A program made the position numbers and the translations under genes. From assembly GCF_000721495.1 (NCBI RefSeq), contig NZ_JOHY01000005.1, forward strand, positions 124,001-188,000: a stretch of DNA of 64,000 nucleotides, read 5' to 3'. Source of the stretch: Streptomyces sp. NRRL F-5123. Its GTDB lineage: Bacteria; Actinomycetota; Actinomycetes; Streptomycetales; Streptomycetaceae. Shown here in pieces: positions 18,412 through 27,567 of this stretch (positions are counted from its first letter, which is position 1; each line of letters begins with the position of its first letter). The notes beneath the pieces were generated by a model. The model did not search any database. It was given only the letters and a program-made list of their open reading frames with translations, and was not told the DNA's origin.

Positions 18412-19626
18412 TCAGAGGCGTTCGACGACGGTGGCGATGCCCATGCCGCCGCCGACGCAGAGGGTCACCAGGCCGTAGCGCAGGTCACGGCGCTCCAGCT
18501 CGTCGACGACGGTGCCGAGCAGCATCGCGCCGGTCGCGCCGAGCGGGTGCCCCAGGGCGATGGCGCCGCCGTTGACGTTGACCTTGTCGAGCCCGACACC
18601 CATGTCGGCGGCGAAGCGCAGCACGACGGCGGCGAAGGCCTCGTTCATCTCGATCAGGTCGATGTCGTCGATGGTCAGGCCGGCCTTGGCGAGCGCCTTG
18701 CGGCTGGCGGGCGCGGGACCGGTGAGCATGATGGTGGGCTCGGACCCGGACACGGCGGCCGAGACGATACGGGCGCGGGGCGCCAGCCCGTAGCGCTCGC
18801 CGATCTCACGGCTGCCGATGGCGACGAGCGCGGCGCCGTCGACGATGCCGGAGGAGTTGCCCGCGTGGTGGACGTGGTCGATCTTCTCGACCCAGTGGTA
18901 CTTCTGCAGGGCCACGGCGTCGAAACCGCCCAGTTCGCCGATGTCGGCGAAGGACGGTTTGAGGGCGGCCAGCGACTCGGGCGAGGTGCCGGGGCGCAGG
19001 TGCTCGTCGCGGTCGAGGACGACCAGGCCGTTGCGGTCCCGCACGGGCACCACGGAGCGGGCGAAGCGGCCGTCCTTCCATGCCTCGGCGGCCCGCTCCT
19101 GGGACAGCGAGGCGTAGCTGTCGACGTCGTGCCGGGTGAAGCCGCCGAGGGTCGCGATGAGGTCGGCGCCGATGCCCTGCGGGACGAAGCCGACCTCGAA
19201 GTTGGTCATCGGGTCCATCATCCAGGCGCCGCCGTCGCTGGCCATCGGGACGCGCGACATCGACTCGACGCCGCCGGCGAGCACCAGGTCCTCCCAGCCG
19301 GAACGGACCTTCGCGGCGGCCATGTTGACCGCTTCGAGGCCGGAGGCGCAGAAGCGGTTCTCCTGAACGCCGGCCACGGTGTCCGGCAGGCCCGCTGCGA
19401 CGGCGGCGACGCGGGCGATGTCGGAGCCCTGGTCGCCGACCGGGCTGACGACGCCGAGCACGATGTCGTCGATCGCGGCCGGGTCGAGTCCGGGGTGCCG
19501 CTCGCGCAGCTCCCGGATGAGGCCGACGACCAGGTCGATCGGCTTGGTTCCGTGCAGCGATCCGTTGGCCTTGCCGCGCCCTCGGGGGGTGCGGACGGCG
19601 TCGTAGACGTAGGCGTCGGTGCTCAA
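18412..19626 (-). CDS. fadA: Acetyl-CoA C-acyltransferase (thiolase)
   Basis: A 404-residue thiolase with the acyl-accepting C93 in [12 protein letters not shown], the NEAFAAV motif, [15 protein letters not shown] and the C-terminal [11 protein letters not shown] carrying the second catalytic cysteine. I chose TTG 19626 because AAAGG precedes it and the family N-terminus [14 protein letters not shown] follows directly; the frame extends to 19764 with no homology. It cleaves 3-ketoacyl-CoA with CoA, the last beta-oxidation step, downstream of FadB chemistry. Confidence 0.93.
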   Translation of the reverse strand: MSTDAYVYDAVRTPRGRGKANGSLHGTKPIDLVVGLIRELRERHPGLDPAAIDDIVLGVVSPVGDQGSDIARVAAVAAGLPDTVAGVQENRFCASGLEAVNMAAAKVRSGWEDLVLAGGVESMSRVPMASDGGAWMMDPMTNFEVGFVPQGIGADLIATLGGFTRHDVDSYASLSQERAAEAWKDGRFARSVVPVRDRNGLVVLDRDEHLRPGTSPESLAALKPSFADIGELGGFDAVALQKYHWVEKIDHVHHAGNSSGIVDGAALVAIGSREIGERYGLAPRARIVSAAVSGSEPTIMLTGPAPASRKALAKAGLTIDDIDLIEMNEAFAAVVLRFAADMGVGLDKVNVNGGAIALGHPLGATGAMLLGTVVDELERRDLRYGLVTLCVGGGMGIATVVERL

Positions 19627-19720
19627 CGTCGGGCCTTTCTGTGCGGGTCCGGTGCGGGCGGCGGGGCCGGCTTCTGACGGGTCGGTGCGCCGCGGGACGC
19701 GGCATGTGTGCGGTCGTACC

Positions 19721-20926
19721 TCATGGGCGGTCGGGGACGGGACCGGACGGCCGTGCTCCGCCACCGTCCTGGCGGTCCGTCAGGGCGGGGACGTCCCAGT
19801 CGAGGGCCACCTCCGCAGTGTGCGCGCCCGGCAGGGCCGGCGGGCGGCGCAGCGCGGCGGGTGTCGCCGAGAAGCGGGGCGCGGGCGCGGGCTGGACGGT
19901 GCCGCCCACCTCGGTGAAGGTGCCGCGCGCCGCCAGGTGCGGATGCCGCGGGGCCTCGGTGAGGGACAGGACGGGCGCGGCGCAGGCGTCGGTGCCGGCG
20001 AAGACCGCCGTCCACTCGTCGCGGCTGCGGGTGCGGAAGCGGGCGGCCACCGCGGTGCGCAGTTCGGGCCAGCGGGCCGGGTCGTCCCGGAGCGCGGCCT
20101 GCTGCGCGGTCAGGCCGAGCAGCGTCGCGAAGGTGTCGTAGAAGCGCTGTTCGAGGGCGCCCACGGCCATGTGGCCGCCGTCGGAGGTCGCGTACACGCC
20201 GTAGAAGGGCGCGCCGCCGTCCAGCAGGTTGGCTCCTCTGCGGTCCTGCCAGACACCGGCCGCGGCCATGCCGTGCAGCAGGGTCGCGAGGTGGGCGGTG
20301 CCGTCCACGATCGCGGCGTCGACGACCTGGCCCGCGCCGTGGGTGCGGGCGTGGTGCAGGGCGGCGAGCACCCCGGTGACGAGGTAGAGCGCGCCGCCTG
20401 CGTAGTCGCCGAGCAGGTTCGCGGGGGCGGTGGGGGCGCCGTCCGCGGGGCCGCTCAGGGCGAGGGCGCCGGTGATCGCGATGTAGCCGATGTCGTGTCC
20501 GGCGCTGGCGGCGAGCGGTCCGTCCTGGCCCCAGCCGGTCATCCGGCCGTAGACCAGCCGCGGGTTGCGCGCCAGGCACTCCGCCGGGCCCACGCCGAGG
20601 CGCTCGGCGACGCCGGGGCGGTAGCCCTCGACGAGGATGTCCGCACGCCCCGCCAGGTCGAGCGCGGCGGCGGTGCCCTCCGCTGTCTTGAGGTCGAGCA
20701 GCACCGAGCGCTTGTTGCGGTTGGTCAGGTCGGCGGCCGGGGCGACGCCCAGCCCCGGGCCGCCGGGGCGGTCGACGCGCACGACGTCGGCGCCCAGGTC
20801 GGCGAGCAGCATCGCCGCGAAGGGGCCGGGCCCGATGCCCGCCAGCTCCACCACCCGCACCCCGGCCAGCGGGCCGGGCCCGGGCGGGGCGGGCGGCGGA
20901 GACGGGTTTGACACTGACGATGTCAC
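19721..20926 (-). CDS. CaiB/BaiF family CoA-transferase (alpha-methylacyl-CoA racemase-like)
   Basis: A 401-residue class III CoA-transferase. Diagnostic parts are [37 protein letters not shown] near the N-terminus, [43 protein letters not shown] and the active-site region [22 protein letters not shown] with the catalytic Asp. It resembles alpha-methylacyl-CoA racemase, which flips the 2-methyl stereocentre so branched acyl-CoAs can enter beta-oxidation. The context (thiolase 94 bases downstream, then FadB) supports that. The start is taken at GTG 20926; a second GTG lies four codons on. Confidence 0.9.
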   Translation of the reverse strand: MTSSVSNPSPPPAPPGPGPLAGVRVVELAGIGPGPFAAMLLADLGADVVRVDRPGGPGLGVAPAADLTNRNKRSVLLDLKTAEGTAAALDLAGRADILVEGYRPGVAERLGVGPAECLARNPRLVYGRMTGWGQDGPLAASAGHDIGYIAITGALALSGPADGAPTAPANLLGDYAGGALYLVTGVLAALHHARTHGAGQVVDAAIVDGTAHLATLLHGMAAAGVWQDRRGANLLDGGAPFYGVYATSDGGHMAVGALEQRFYDTFATLLGLTAQQAALRDDPARWPELRTAVAARFRTRSRDEWTAVFAGTDACAAPVLSLTEAPRHPHLAARGTFTEVGGTVQPAPAPRFSATPAALRRPPALPGAHTAEVALDWDVPALTDRQDGGGARPSGPVPDRP

Positions 20927-20937
20927 ACCCGCGATCG

Positions 20938-20953
20938 TAGAAACGTGTTCCAG
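20938..20953. promoter_or_regulatory. KstR-like TetR operator before the beta-oxidation operon
   Basis: TAGAAACGTGTTCCAG contains AAC-N2-GTT, matching the TnnAACnnGTTnnA consensus of KstR-class TetR regulators except at the first T. It lies 12 bases upstream of the CoA-transferase start. KstR-class proteins control lipid and sterol catabolism in actinobacteria, which suits the operon. The binding protein is not encoded nearby. Confidence 0.45.
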
Positions 20954-21246
20954 TTTTCGCAAGGGTCCGGCTGAGCGGGCGCTTAGTCGCGGCGCGGCGT
21001 CCCGCCCGGTACTTTGCCGCGCCGCCGCACGGGCGCCGCACTGCACGGCCCACCCACGGCCGCCCGGTACCCCCTCATGACCTGCCCATATGCGCCGCCC
21101 GGCAAGGGCGGCCGGTGTGTACACCGGTGACCGGTCGACGATTACCTAACGATGACCGATTCCGCTGCGCGGCTCGCTACGTAACTTCATGACCTGCAAG
21201 GACACGGCGCAACAAGGCGCCGGCAACAGCAGGGAGACACCCCGTC
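20954..21246. other. Divergent promoter region, CoA-transferase operon / NTF2-MFS operon
   Basis: No gene seen. Toward the right end is an AT-richer run (ATTACCTAACGATGACCGAT at 21141-21160 and CTACGTAACTTCATG at 21177-21191) likely to hold the promoter of the NTF2-MFS pair. A repeated ACCGGTGACCGGT lies at 21124-21136. Confidence 0.4.
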
Positions 21247-21612
21247 ATGAGCGACATCCAGCAGCTTGCCGAGCAGTACATCGCCCTCTGGAACGAGACC
21301 GACCCGGCCGCCCGGCGCACCGCGATCGGCGCGGTCTTCGCCGCCGACGCCCGCTACACCGACCCGCTGGCCGACGTCACCGGACCCGACGCCCTGGACG
21401 CGGTGGTCGGCGCGGTGCAGGCGCAGTTCGCGGGCCTGGTCTTCACCCTGGGCCCGGTCGACGCCCACCACGACATCGCCCGCTTCACCTGGGAGCTGGG
21501 GCCGGCCGGCGGCGAGTCGCTGGTGGTCGGCTTCGACGTCATCGCCACCGGCGAGGACGGCCTGATCCAGCGCGTCCACGGCTTCCTCGACAAGGTCCCG
21601 TCCGGCGCCTGA
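21247..21612 (+). CDS. NTF2-like / SnoaL-type protein
   Basis: A 121-residue cone-shaped NTF2 fold: IQQLAEQYIALWNETDPAARRTAIGAVFAADARYTDPLADVTGPDALDAVV, then a beta-sheet half ending VGFDVIATGEDGLIQRVHGFLD. Such proteins are ligand-binding or isomerase-like; the DHHDIA-type polar pocket gives no specific substrate. GGGAG precedes the ATG. It lies 45 bases upstream of the MFS transporter in the same direction, so the two are probably co-expressed and act on the same small molecule. Confidence 0.85.
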   Translation: MSDIQQLAEQYIALWNETDPAARRTAIGAVFAADARYTDPLADVTGPDALDAVVGAVQAQFAGLVFTLGPVDAHHDIARFTWELGPAGGESLVVGFDVIATGEDGLIQRVHGFLDKVPSGA

Positions 21613-21657
21613 CCGGCACCGCCACCCACCGCCCCTCTTCGTGACAGGAGTTCAGCC

Positions 21658-23115
21658 ATGGCCTCGGCCACCTCCACGCTCTCCCCGTCCGCTCCCGCGG
21701 ACGCGGCACCGGCCGCCGGGCGGCCGGGGCTCGGTCTGCCGGTCCTACTGGCGGCGACCTTCATGACCTCGCTGGACCTCTTCATCGTCAACGTGGCGAT
21801 ACCGGCCGTGCAGGGCGACCTGCACGCCGGCACCGCGACGATCCAGTGGGTGGTGGCCGGGTTCGCCCTCGCCGTGGCCACCGGGCTGATCACCGCCGGC
21901 CGGCTCGGCGACATCCACGGCAGGCGGCGGATGTTCATGCTGGGACTCGCGCTCTTCACCGCGACCTCGGCGGCCTGCGGTCTCGCGCCGACCTCCGGGA
22001 GCCTGGTGGCGGCCCGGGTCTGCCAGGGGTTGTCCGCGGCCCTGATGGGCCCGCAGGTGCTGGCCATCCTGCAGACCGCGTGGAAGGGCAGGGCACAGGC
22101 CCGCGCCTTCGGGATGTACGGCATGACGATGGGCGTGGGCGCGGTCTTCGGGCAGCTCATCGGCGGGCTGCTGATCAAGGCGGACGTCCTCGGGCTCGGC
22201 TGGCGGGCCTGCTTCCTGATCAACGTGCCGATCGGGCTGGCGGCACTGGCCGCCACACCGCGGGCGCTGGCGGAGTCGCGGGCGCCGCGCCGCCCGCGGC
22301 TGGACAACACCGGTGTCGCGCTGTCCACAGGTGCCACGGTCACGCTGGTACTGCCGCTCATCCAGGGCCGCGCGCTGGGCTGGCCGGTCTGGACGTGGGT
22401 GTGCCTGGGCGCTTCCGTGGTGCTCTTCGCGGGCTTCGTGGCACACCAGCGCCGGGTGGGCGCGGCGGGCGGCGACCCGGTGCTGGACATCGCGCTCTTC
22501 CGGCAGCGCGGCTTCGCGGCAGGCGCCGTCGCGCAACTGGTCTTCTGGTCCGGGCAGGGCTCGTTCTTCCTCGTCCTGGCGCTGTACCTGCAGGCCGGAC
22601 GCGGGCTTGAGGCGCTGGCCTCGGGCGTGGTCTTCGTGGCGATAGGCGCCGGCTACCTGCTGACCTCGACCACCGCGCACCGTATCGCCGAACGCCTGGG
22701 CAGCCGGACCGTGCCGGTCGGCGCGCTGGCCATGGCCGCGGGCCTGGGCGCGCTGTGGGCCGCGGTGCACGCCTCGGGTACCACGGGCAGCCTGTGGGAG
22801 CTGGTGCCCGGGCTCTTCCTCGACGGCGTCGGCATGGGCATGGTCATCGCCCCGCTGACCCACACCTCACTCGGCACCGTGCCCGCCCACCTGGTGGGCG
22901 CCGCCTCCGGGGTGGTGGCGACCATCCAGCAGATCAGCGGCGCACTGGGAATCGCACTGATCGGCATCGTCTTCTACGGGGCGGTGGGCGCCGGAGCCCC
23001 GGACCGCTACCCGCACGCCTTCGGCCTCGGCCTGGCCTTCCTGCTGGCCCTCGAACTGGCACTGGCCGCGCTGACCACCTGGATGGCGGTACGCAGGACG
23101 CCCGCCGACCGGTAA
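21658..23115 (+). CDS. MFS drug-efflux transporter, DHA2 (EmrB/QacA) family
   Basis: A 485-residue membrane protein with about 14 hydrophobic segments, typical of the 14-helix DHA2 family. Visible signatures are LDLFIVNVAIPAVQGDLHAGTATIQWVVAGFALAVATGLITAGRLGDIHGRRRMFMLG (motif D1 and motif A) and VCQGLSAALMGPQVLAIL (motif C region). It should export hydrophobic drugs or metabolites by proton antiport. AGGAG precedes the ATG. No regulator is adjacent. Confidence 0.92.
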   Translation: MASATSTLSPSAPADAAPAAGRPGLGLPVLLAATFMTSLDLFIVNVAIPAVQGDLHAGTATIQWVVAGFALAVATGLITAGRLGDIHGRRRMFMLGLALFTATSAACGLAPTSGSLVAARVCQGLSAALMGPQVLAILQTAWKGRAQARAFGMYGMTMGVGAVFGQLIGGLLIKADVLGLGWRACFLINVPIGLAALAATPRALAESRAPRRPRLDNTGVALSTGATVTLVLPLIQGRALGWPVWTWVCLGASVVLFAGFVAHQRRVGAAGGDPVLDIALFRQRGFAAGAVAQLVFWSGQGSFFLVLALYLQAGRGLEALASGVVFVAIGAGYLLTSTTAHRIAERLGSRTVPVGALAMAAGLGALWAAVHASGTTGSLWELVPGLFLDGVGMGMVIAPLTHTSLGTVPAHLVGAASGVVATIQQISGALGIALIGIVFYGAVGAGAPDRYPHAFGLGLAFLLALELALAALTTWMAVRRTPADR

Positions 23116-23141
23116 GCCGCACGGCAGAACGCAACGGTGAG

Positions 23142-23176
23142 GTAAGGGGCGCCCGTCCTGGACGGGCGCCCCTTAC
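23142..23176. terminator. Bidirectional hairpin between MFS and F420-type reductase genes
   Basis: A perfect 16-bp stem (GTAAGGGGCGCCCGTC and its complement) with a 3-base CTG loop, 26 bases after the MFS stop and 45 bases before the stop of the convergent gene. Confidence 0.8.
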
Positions 23177-23221
23177 GCGTGCCCGGCGAGGCGCGGACCC
23201 GGAGCGCCCGCGCCGGGTCCG

Positions 23222-23662
23222 TCAGACGCGGGTGAGGCGGATGACCGGGATCTCCCGGCTGGTGCTCTTCTGGTAGTCCTCGTACGGCGGGTAGACCTCC
23301 ACCAGGTCCGGCCAGACCTCGGCCTTCTCGTCGGGCGTCAGCACCTCGGCACGGGCCGGGAAACGCTCGCCGAGCACCCGCACGTGCACCTCGGGGTTGG
23401 TGATCAGGCTCTTGAACCACAGCGGGTTCTCGGGGGCGCCGCCCTTGGAGGCCACGATCAGGTAGTCCTCGCCGGAGCGGCCGTAGATGAGCACCGTGCG
23501 CCGCCATTCGCCGCTGCGCCAGCCCTGGTAGTCCAGCAGCAGGCAGGGCGAGCCCTTCATGTCGGTGGCCTCGGTACCGTTCGACTCCTCGTACCGCCTG
23601 GCCTGGTCCGCCACCCACGATTCGGGACTGATCTTCACGGCGGCGGGGTCGTACGTGGTCAT
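23222..23662 (-). CDS. Deazaflavin (F420)-dependent nitroreductase family protein
   Basis: A 146-residue split-barrel protein of the Ddn family (pfam04075-like). It shows ESNGTEATDMKGSPCLLLDYQGWRSGEWRRTVLIYGRSGEDYLIVASKGGAPENPLWFKSLITNPEVHVRVLGERF, the usual core with the SKGGAPENPLWFKNL-type motif. Members use reduced F420 to reduce quinones, nitro compounds or unsaturated metabolites. GGAGG precedes the ATG. It is a single gene facing the MFS gene. Confidence 0.9.
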   Translation of the reverse strand: MTTYDPAAVKISPESWVADQARRYEESNGTEATDMKGSPCLLLDYQGWRSGEWRRTVLIYGRSGEDYLIVASKGGAPENPLWFKSLITNPEVHVRVLGERFPARAEVLTPDEKAEVWPDLVEVYPPYEDYQKSTSREIPVIRLTRV

Positions 23663-23736
23663 CGGTGCGCCTCCTGACGGGTCTGTCCGGCAATCAGCCC
23701 CACCTTAGGCACGCGAGCGGCGCGGCGGCGCGGCGC

Positions 23737-24303
23737 TCAGCCGCCCATACCGGGAGCGCCCCAGACCGGGAACCAGCGCGCGAGGTCCTGCTCCAGCCGC
23801 AGGTCGTTCGCCACCAGGGCCTTGACCTGGAGTTCCAGTGCGTGGTCGCGCTTCTCGCCGGGCAGCGGGGCGAAGGGGTAGAAGGACCCGCGCTTGTAGA
23901 GGTAGACGAGGGCCATCCGGCGGTCCTGCGGGTCGTGCGGATCGTGGAAGGCGACCAGCGAGCACAGCAGCTGCGGGCCGAATCCGCCGGATTCCAGCGC
24001 GGAATTGACCGCGTGCAGATCCGTGACCAGGTCGTTGATCTCGTCGGGGGCGTGCCGCGACTCCAGCCAGGTGTAGCCGTAGGAGTCGCGGCTGGACTCC
24101 AGCGGCAGCAGGGCGTGCAGATCCTGCTGGATCTCGGTGAAGGCCCCGCCCTCGACGGCGGCGAAGCACACCGCACCGCGTCCGGTCGGGCGTAGCTCGC
24201 CGGCCGCCTCCAGGGTCAGCGCGGCCGAGGCCAGGCCGAAGAGCTGGTCCAGATCCGGCTTGACGGGCTTGCTGCGGCCCAGCAGCACATCCAGCAGTCC
24301 CAT
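23737..24303 (-). CDS. pspAB: PspA-associated protein PspAB
   Basis: A 188-residue protein with the conserved start MGLLDVLLGRSKPVKPDLDQLFGL. It then has AALTLEAAGELRPTGRGAVCFAAVEGGAFTEIQ and the C-terminal ARWFPVWGAPGMGG. In actinobacteria it is encoded next to htpX and belongs to the phage-shock / envelope-stress set. Its ATG overlaps the htpX stop by one base (TGATG), so translation is coupled. The biochemical role is not known. Confidence 0.85.
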   Translation of the reverse strand: MGLLDVLLGRSKPVKPDLDQLFGLASAALTLEAAGELRPTGRGAVCFAAVEGGAFTEIQQDLHALLPLESSRDSYGYTWLESRHAPDEINDLVTDLHAVNSALESGGFGPQLLCSLVAFHDPHDPQDRRMALVYLYKRGSFYPFAPLPGEKRDHALELQVKALVANDLRLEQDLARWFPVWGAPGMGG

Positions 24304-25202
24304 CAGCGGCGGTCCAGTTCGACGGTGACGGCGGCGAGTTGGGCGAGCCGCTGCTCCAGGCTGGGGTGGGTGGCGAGCAGCTTGGAGACGGTGGCGCTGG
24401 TGGTGAGGGCGGGCGCGAAGTAGAAGGCGTTGAAGGGCTCGGTGGCGCGCAGGTCCCTGGTCGGGATCGCGGCCAGCTCGCCGCTGACCTTGGTGAGCGC
24501 CGAGGCCAGCGCGGAGGGGCGGCCGGTCAGCAGGGCGGCGCTGCGGTCGGCGGACAGCTCGCGGTAGCGCGACAGCATCCGGGTGAGCAGGAAGCTGACC
24601 ACGTAGACCGCGGCGCTGACCAGCGGCACCAGGACGACCAGCGCGGCGGTGCCGGGATCGCGGCTGCGCCGGAAGCCGCCCCACAGGCCGATCCTGGTGA
24701 TGACTCCGGCCAGGACACCGAGGAAGGACGCGACCGTCATCACCATGACGTCCTTGTGCGCGACATGGGACAGCTCGTGCGCCACCACGCCTTCCAGCTC
24801 CTCCGGCTCCAGCCGGCGCAGCAGGCCGGTGGTCACGCACACCACCGTGTTCTTCTGGTTGCGGCCGGTCGCGAACGCGTTGGGCACGTCCGACTGCGCC
24901 ACGGCCACCTTGGGCTTGGGCAGATCCGCCAGCGCGCAGATCCGGTCGACCACCCCGTGCAGCTCCGGCTGCTCCTCGGGGGTGACCTCGCGGGCGCCCA
25001 TGCTGAAGGCGGCGATGCGGTCGCTGAACCAGAACTGGGCGACGAGGAGCAGCCCGGCGATGACCAGGATGATCGGCCAGGAGCCGCGCAGCAGCGCCAG
25101 CAGCGCGCCGACGAAGACGACGTACAGCAATCCGATCAGGAACATCGTGACGACCATCCGGGTCGTCAGGCCCCGGTCGGGTGCGAAGCGGTTGCGTGGC
25201 AT
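24303..25202 (-). CDS. htpX: HtpX family membrane zinc metalloprotease
   Basis: About 299 residues. Two N-terminal helices (MVVTMFLIGLLYVVFVGALLALL and WPIILVIAGLLLVAQFWF) precede the zinc motif VVAHELSHVAHKD (HExxH plus the conserved downstream His/Glu). Two more helices follow (VMVMTVASFLGVLAGVI and AALVVLVPLVSAAVYVVSFLLTRML). RELSADRSAALLTG contains the third zinc ligand. It degrades damaged membrane proteins. I start at ATG 25202 (MPRNRFAPDRGL), with AGGGG 3 bases upstream; the frame to 25289 is promoter DNA. It is operonic with pspAB. Confidence 0.92.
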   Translation of the reverse strand: MPRNRFAPDRGLTTRMVVTMFLIGLLYVVFVGALLALLRGSWPIILVIAGLLLVAQFWFSDRIAAFSMGAREVTPEEQPELHGVVDRICALADLPKPKVAVAQSDVPNAFATGRNQKNTVVCVTTGLLRRLEPEELEGVVAHELSHVAHKDVMVMTVASFLGVLAGVITRIGLWGGFRRSRDPGTAALVVLVPLVSAAVYVVSFLLTRMLSRYRELSADRSAALLTGRPSALASALTKVSGELAAIPTRDLRATEPFNAFYFAPALTTSATVSKLLATHPSLEQRLAQLAAVTVELDRR

Positions 25203-25291
25203 GGGCCCCTCCCGAACTGTGCGGGGGCGCGGGTCGCGGGCGGCGGCCCTGCGTGCTCCACTGGTGGTGATTGTGCCTGCATTTTCCACTC

Positions 25292-25305
25292 TTGCACCGG
25301 TGCAA
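25292..25305. promoter_or_regulatory. Perfect 14-bp palindrome upstream of htpX
   Basis: TTGCACCGGTGCAA is a perfect inverted repeat 90 bases upstream of the htpX start and just after the quinone oxidoreductase stop. It is too short for a terminator and sits in the likely promoter zone, so it is a candidate operator for the htpX-pspAB pair. It is unlike the HspR (HAIR) or HrcA (CIRCE) boxes. Confidence 0.45.
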
Positions 25306-25331
25306 CGTCCGCGACGACCCTCCGGTTCCGC

Positions 25332-26285
25332 TCATCGGGTCACGTCGAGCACCAGCTTTCCCACGGTACGCCGCGCGCGCAGGTCCTGGTGCGCGCGCGC
25401 CGCCTCCGACAGTCCGTAGACACCGCCGATCCGCGGCCGCAGCGTGCCGTCCGCGGTCATGGCCAGCAACTCGGCCAGCGGCTCGTGGTACATCCCCGGG
25501 CGGCCGACGCAGTGGGCGAGCCAGAACCCGACGACGGCCCGCGAGCGGCCCATGAGCTGAGCGGGCTCCACCGGCGTGGGCGGGACGCGGGACGCCATGC
25601 CGTACGCGACCAGACGGCCGAACGGGGCGAGCGCGGCCAGCGAGGCGTCGAAGACGGGACCGCCGGTCATCTCCAGCACGACGTCCACCTTGCGCCCGCC
25701 GTTGGCCTCGGTCAGCCGCTCGGTGAGCCCTTCGGCGTCGGCGTCGACGGCGGCGTCGGCGCCCAGCTCCAGCGCCAGGTCGCGCTTGTCCTGCGTGGAG
25801 GCGGTGGCGATGATGCGGCCGGCGCCGAAGTGCCGGGCGAGCTGCACGGCGAGCGAGCCCGTGCCGCCGGCCGCTGCGTGGACCACGACGCTCTCCCCCG
25901 CCGCCAGCCGCGCCGAAGTGCGCAGCAGGTGCCAGGCGGTCAGGCCCTGGATGATCAGCGCGAGCGCCTGCGCGTCGGTCACGCCGTCGGGCACGCCGTG
26001 CGCCATCCCCTCGTGGACGACGGCCTTCTGGGCGTAGCCGCCGTTGTCGGTGAGAGCCACCACCCGGCGGCCGTCGGCGGTGCGCCCGACGACCTCGGCG
26101 CCCGGCACGAGGGGCAACGCACTGCGCGAGAGGTAGGAATCCTCCACGGTGTGCGTGTCGGCGTAGTTCACTCCCGCCGATTCCACGTCCAGCAGCAGCT
26201 GCCCCTCTCCCGGGACGGGGTCGGGCAGTTCGGCCTCCTTCAGGACCTCCGGTCCGCCGAACTCGGTGATCTGGATCGCGCGCAC
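25332..26285 (-). CDS. Quinone oxidoreductase-like zinc-independent MDR protein
   Basis: A 317-residue medium-chain dehydrogenase/reductase of the quinone oxidoreductase type: MRAIQITEFGGPEVLKEAELPDP-like start, GVNYADTHTVEDSYLSRSALPLVPGAEVVG, and the NADPH fold VVVHAAAGGTGSLAVQLARHFGAG. The catalytic-zinc ligands of alcohol dehydrogenases are absent. The start is GTG 26285 with GGAGGAG upstream. It probably reduces quinones or reactive carbonyls with NADPH. A TetR operator lies 55 bases upstream. Confidence 0.9.
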   Translation of the reverse strand: MRAIQITEFGGPEVLKEAELPDPVPGEGQLLLDVESAGVNYADTHTVEDSYLSRSALPLVPGAEVVGRTADGRRVVALTDNGGYAQKAVVHEGMAHGVPDGVTDAQALALIIQGLTAWHLLRTSARLAAGESVVVHAAAGGTGSLAVQLARHFGAGRIIATASTQDKRDLALELGADAAVDADAEGLTERLTEANGGRKVDVVLEMTGGPVFDASLAALAPFGRLVAYGMASRVPPTPVEPAQLMGRSRAVVGFWLAHCVGRPGMYHEPLAELLAMTADGTLRPRIGGVYGLSEAARAHQDLRARRTVGKLVLDVTR

Positions 26286-26339
26286 GGGCGACTCCTCCCG
26301 GGTGGGCCTCGCACCGGGCACCTCCCGGCGCGATCATAT

Positions 26340-26355
26340 TACCGACCAGTCGGTA
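26340..26355. promoter_or_regulatory. TetR-type operator upstream of quinone oxidoreductase
   Basis: TACCGACCAGTCGGTA has 7-base perfect arms (TACCGAC/GTCGGTA) around CA. This is the classic form of a TetR/QacR-class operator. It lies 55 bases before the GTG, between the citrate synthase stop and the oxidoreductase, so it should repress the latter. No TetR gene is adjacent. Confidence 0.75.
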
Positions 26356-26362
26356 CGTACGC

Positions 26363-27532
26363 TCAAGCCGCGGGAACGGGGCGGGGCGGCGGGGTGCCGA
26401 CGTAACGGGCGGACGGTCGGATGATCTTGCTGTCGGCCGCCTGCTCCAGGATGTTCGCACTCCAGCCGACGACCCGCGCGGCGGCGAAGGTCGGGGTGAA
26501 CATCTCCCGCGGCAGCCCGCACAGCTCCATCACCACACCCGCGTAGAACTCCACGTTGATGTGCAGTTCCCGCCCCGGCTTCAGCTCGGCGAGCAACGCC
26601 TCGGCCCGCTCCTCCACCTGAACGGCGAAGTCGACCAGCTCGCCGCCGATCTCCCGGGCTATGCCCTTGAGCAGCCGCGAGCGCGGGTCCTCGGTGCGGT
26701 AGACGGGGTGGCCGAAGCCCATGATCCGTTCCCCCGCGGCGATGTGCTCACGCAGCCAGCCGTCGATACGGTCGGGTGAGCCGATCGCGTCCAGCGTGTC
26801 CAGCGCGCGACTGGGAGCCCCGCCGTGCAGCGGCCCGGACAGCGCGCCCACCGCACCGACCAGGCAGGCCGCAAGGTCGGCGCCGGTCGAGGCGATGACC
26901 CGGCCGGTGAACGTGGAGGCGTTGAAGCCGTGGTCCACGGTGGAGATCAGGTACTGCTCGACCGCCCGCGCCCGGCCGGGGTCCGGCTCCTCGCCGGTGA
27001 GCATGTAGAGGTAGTTCGCGGCACAGGGCAGGTCGTCGCGCGGTTCGACCGGTTCCAGCCCGCGGCCCAGCCGGTGCAGGGCGGTCAGCAGCGTGGGCAC
27101 CGCGGCGCACGCGGCCAGCGCGTCGGCCTGCCGGGCGGCCGGATCCAGGTCGTACACCGGCCGGAAGCCGGCGGCCGCTCCCGTCAGGGACAGCGCGGTA
27201 CGCAGTCCGGCGAGCGGGCCGGAGGCCCCGGTGGCCCGCGCCACGGCCGGCAGCGCCGCCCTGACCTCGGGCGACAGGTGGCGCAGTGCGGCGGTCTGCG
27301 CGGCGAAGCGGGCGCGCTCGGCGGGCGTGGGCAGCGCGCCGTGGACCATCAGGTGCCAGACGTCCTCGAAGCCGCGGCTCGCGGCCAGCTCGACCGCGGA
27401 GTACTCCCGGTAGTGGTAGAAGCCCTCGGCGCCGCGTACGTCGCCGAGCGCGGTGTCGGTGACGATCACGCCCTTCAGCCCGCGCGGGGCCTCCAGCGGG
27501 GCGGACGGGGCGGACGGCTCGGTTGTGCGCAT
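26363..27532 (-). CDS. citA: Citrate synthase 2 (type II-like citrate/methylcitrate synthase)
   Basis: A 389-residue citrate synthase. Active-site parts visible are TVDHGFNASTFTGRV, GPLHGGAPSRALD, IMGFGHPVYRTEDPR and HINVEFYAGVVMELCGLPREMFTPTFAAARVVGW. It condenses acetyl-CoA with oxaloacetate (or propionyl-CoA if a methylcitrate synthase). AGGAGG precedes ATG 27532 at ideal spacing. It is divergent, with a 94-base gap, from a second citrate-synthase-like gene that carries an HTH, the usual citA arrangement in Streptomyces. Confidence 0.93.
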   Translation of the reverse strand: MRTTEPSAPSAPLEAPRGLKGVIVTDTALGDVRGAEGFYHYREYSAVELAASRGFEDVWHLMVHGALPTPAERARFAAQTAALRHLSPEVRAALPAVARATGASGPLAGLRTALSLTGAAAGFRPVYDLDPAARQADALAACAAVPTLLTALHRLGRGLEPVEPRDDLPCAANYLYMLTGEEPDPGRARAVEQYLISTVDHGFNASTFTGRVIASTGADLAACLVGAVGALSGPLHGGAPSRALDTLDAIGSPDRIDGWLREHIAAGERIMGFGHPVYRTEDPRSRLLKGIAREIGGELVDFAVQVEERAEALLAELKPGRELHINVEFYAGVVMELCGLPREMFTPTFAAARVVGWSANILEQAADSKIIRPSARYVGTPPPRPVPAA

Positions 27533-27567
27533 GGGTTTTCCTCCTCGGCTCTTGATTCGACTGTCCA

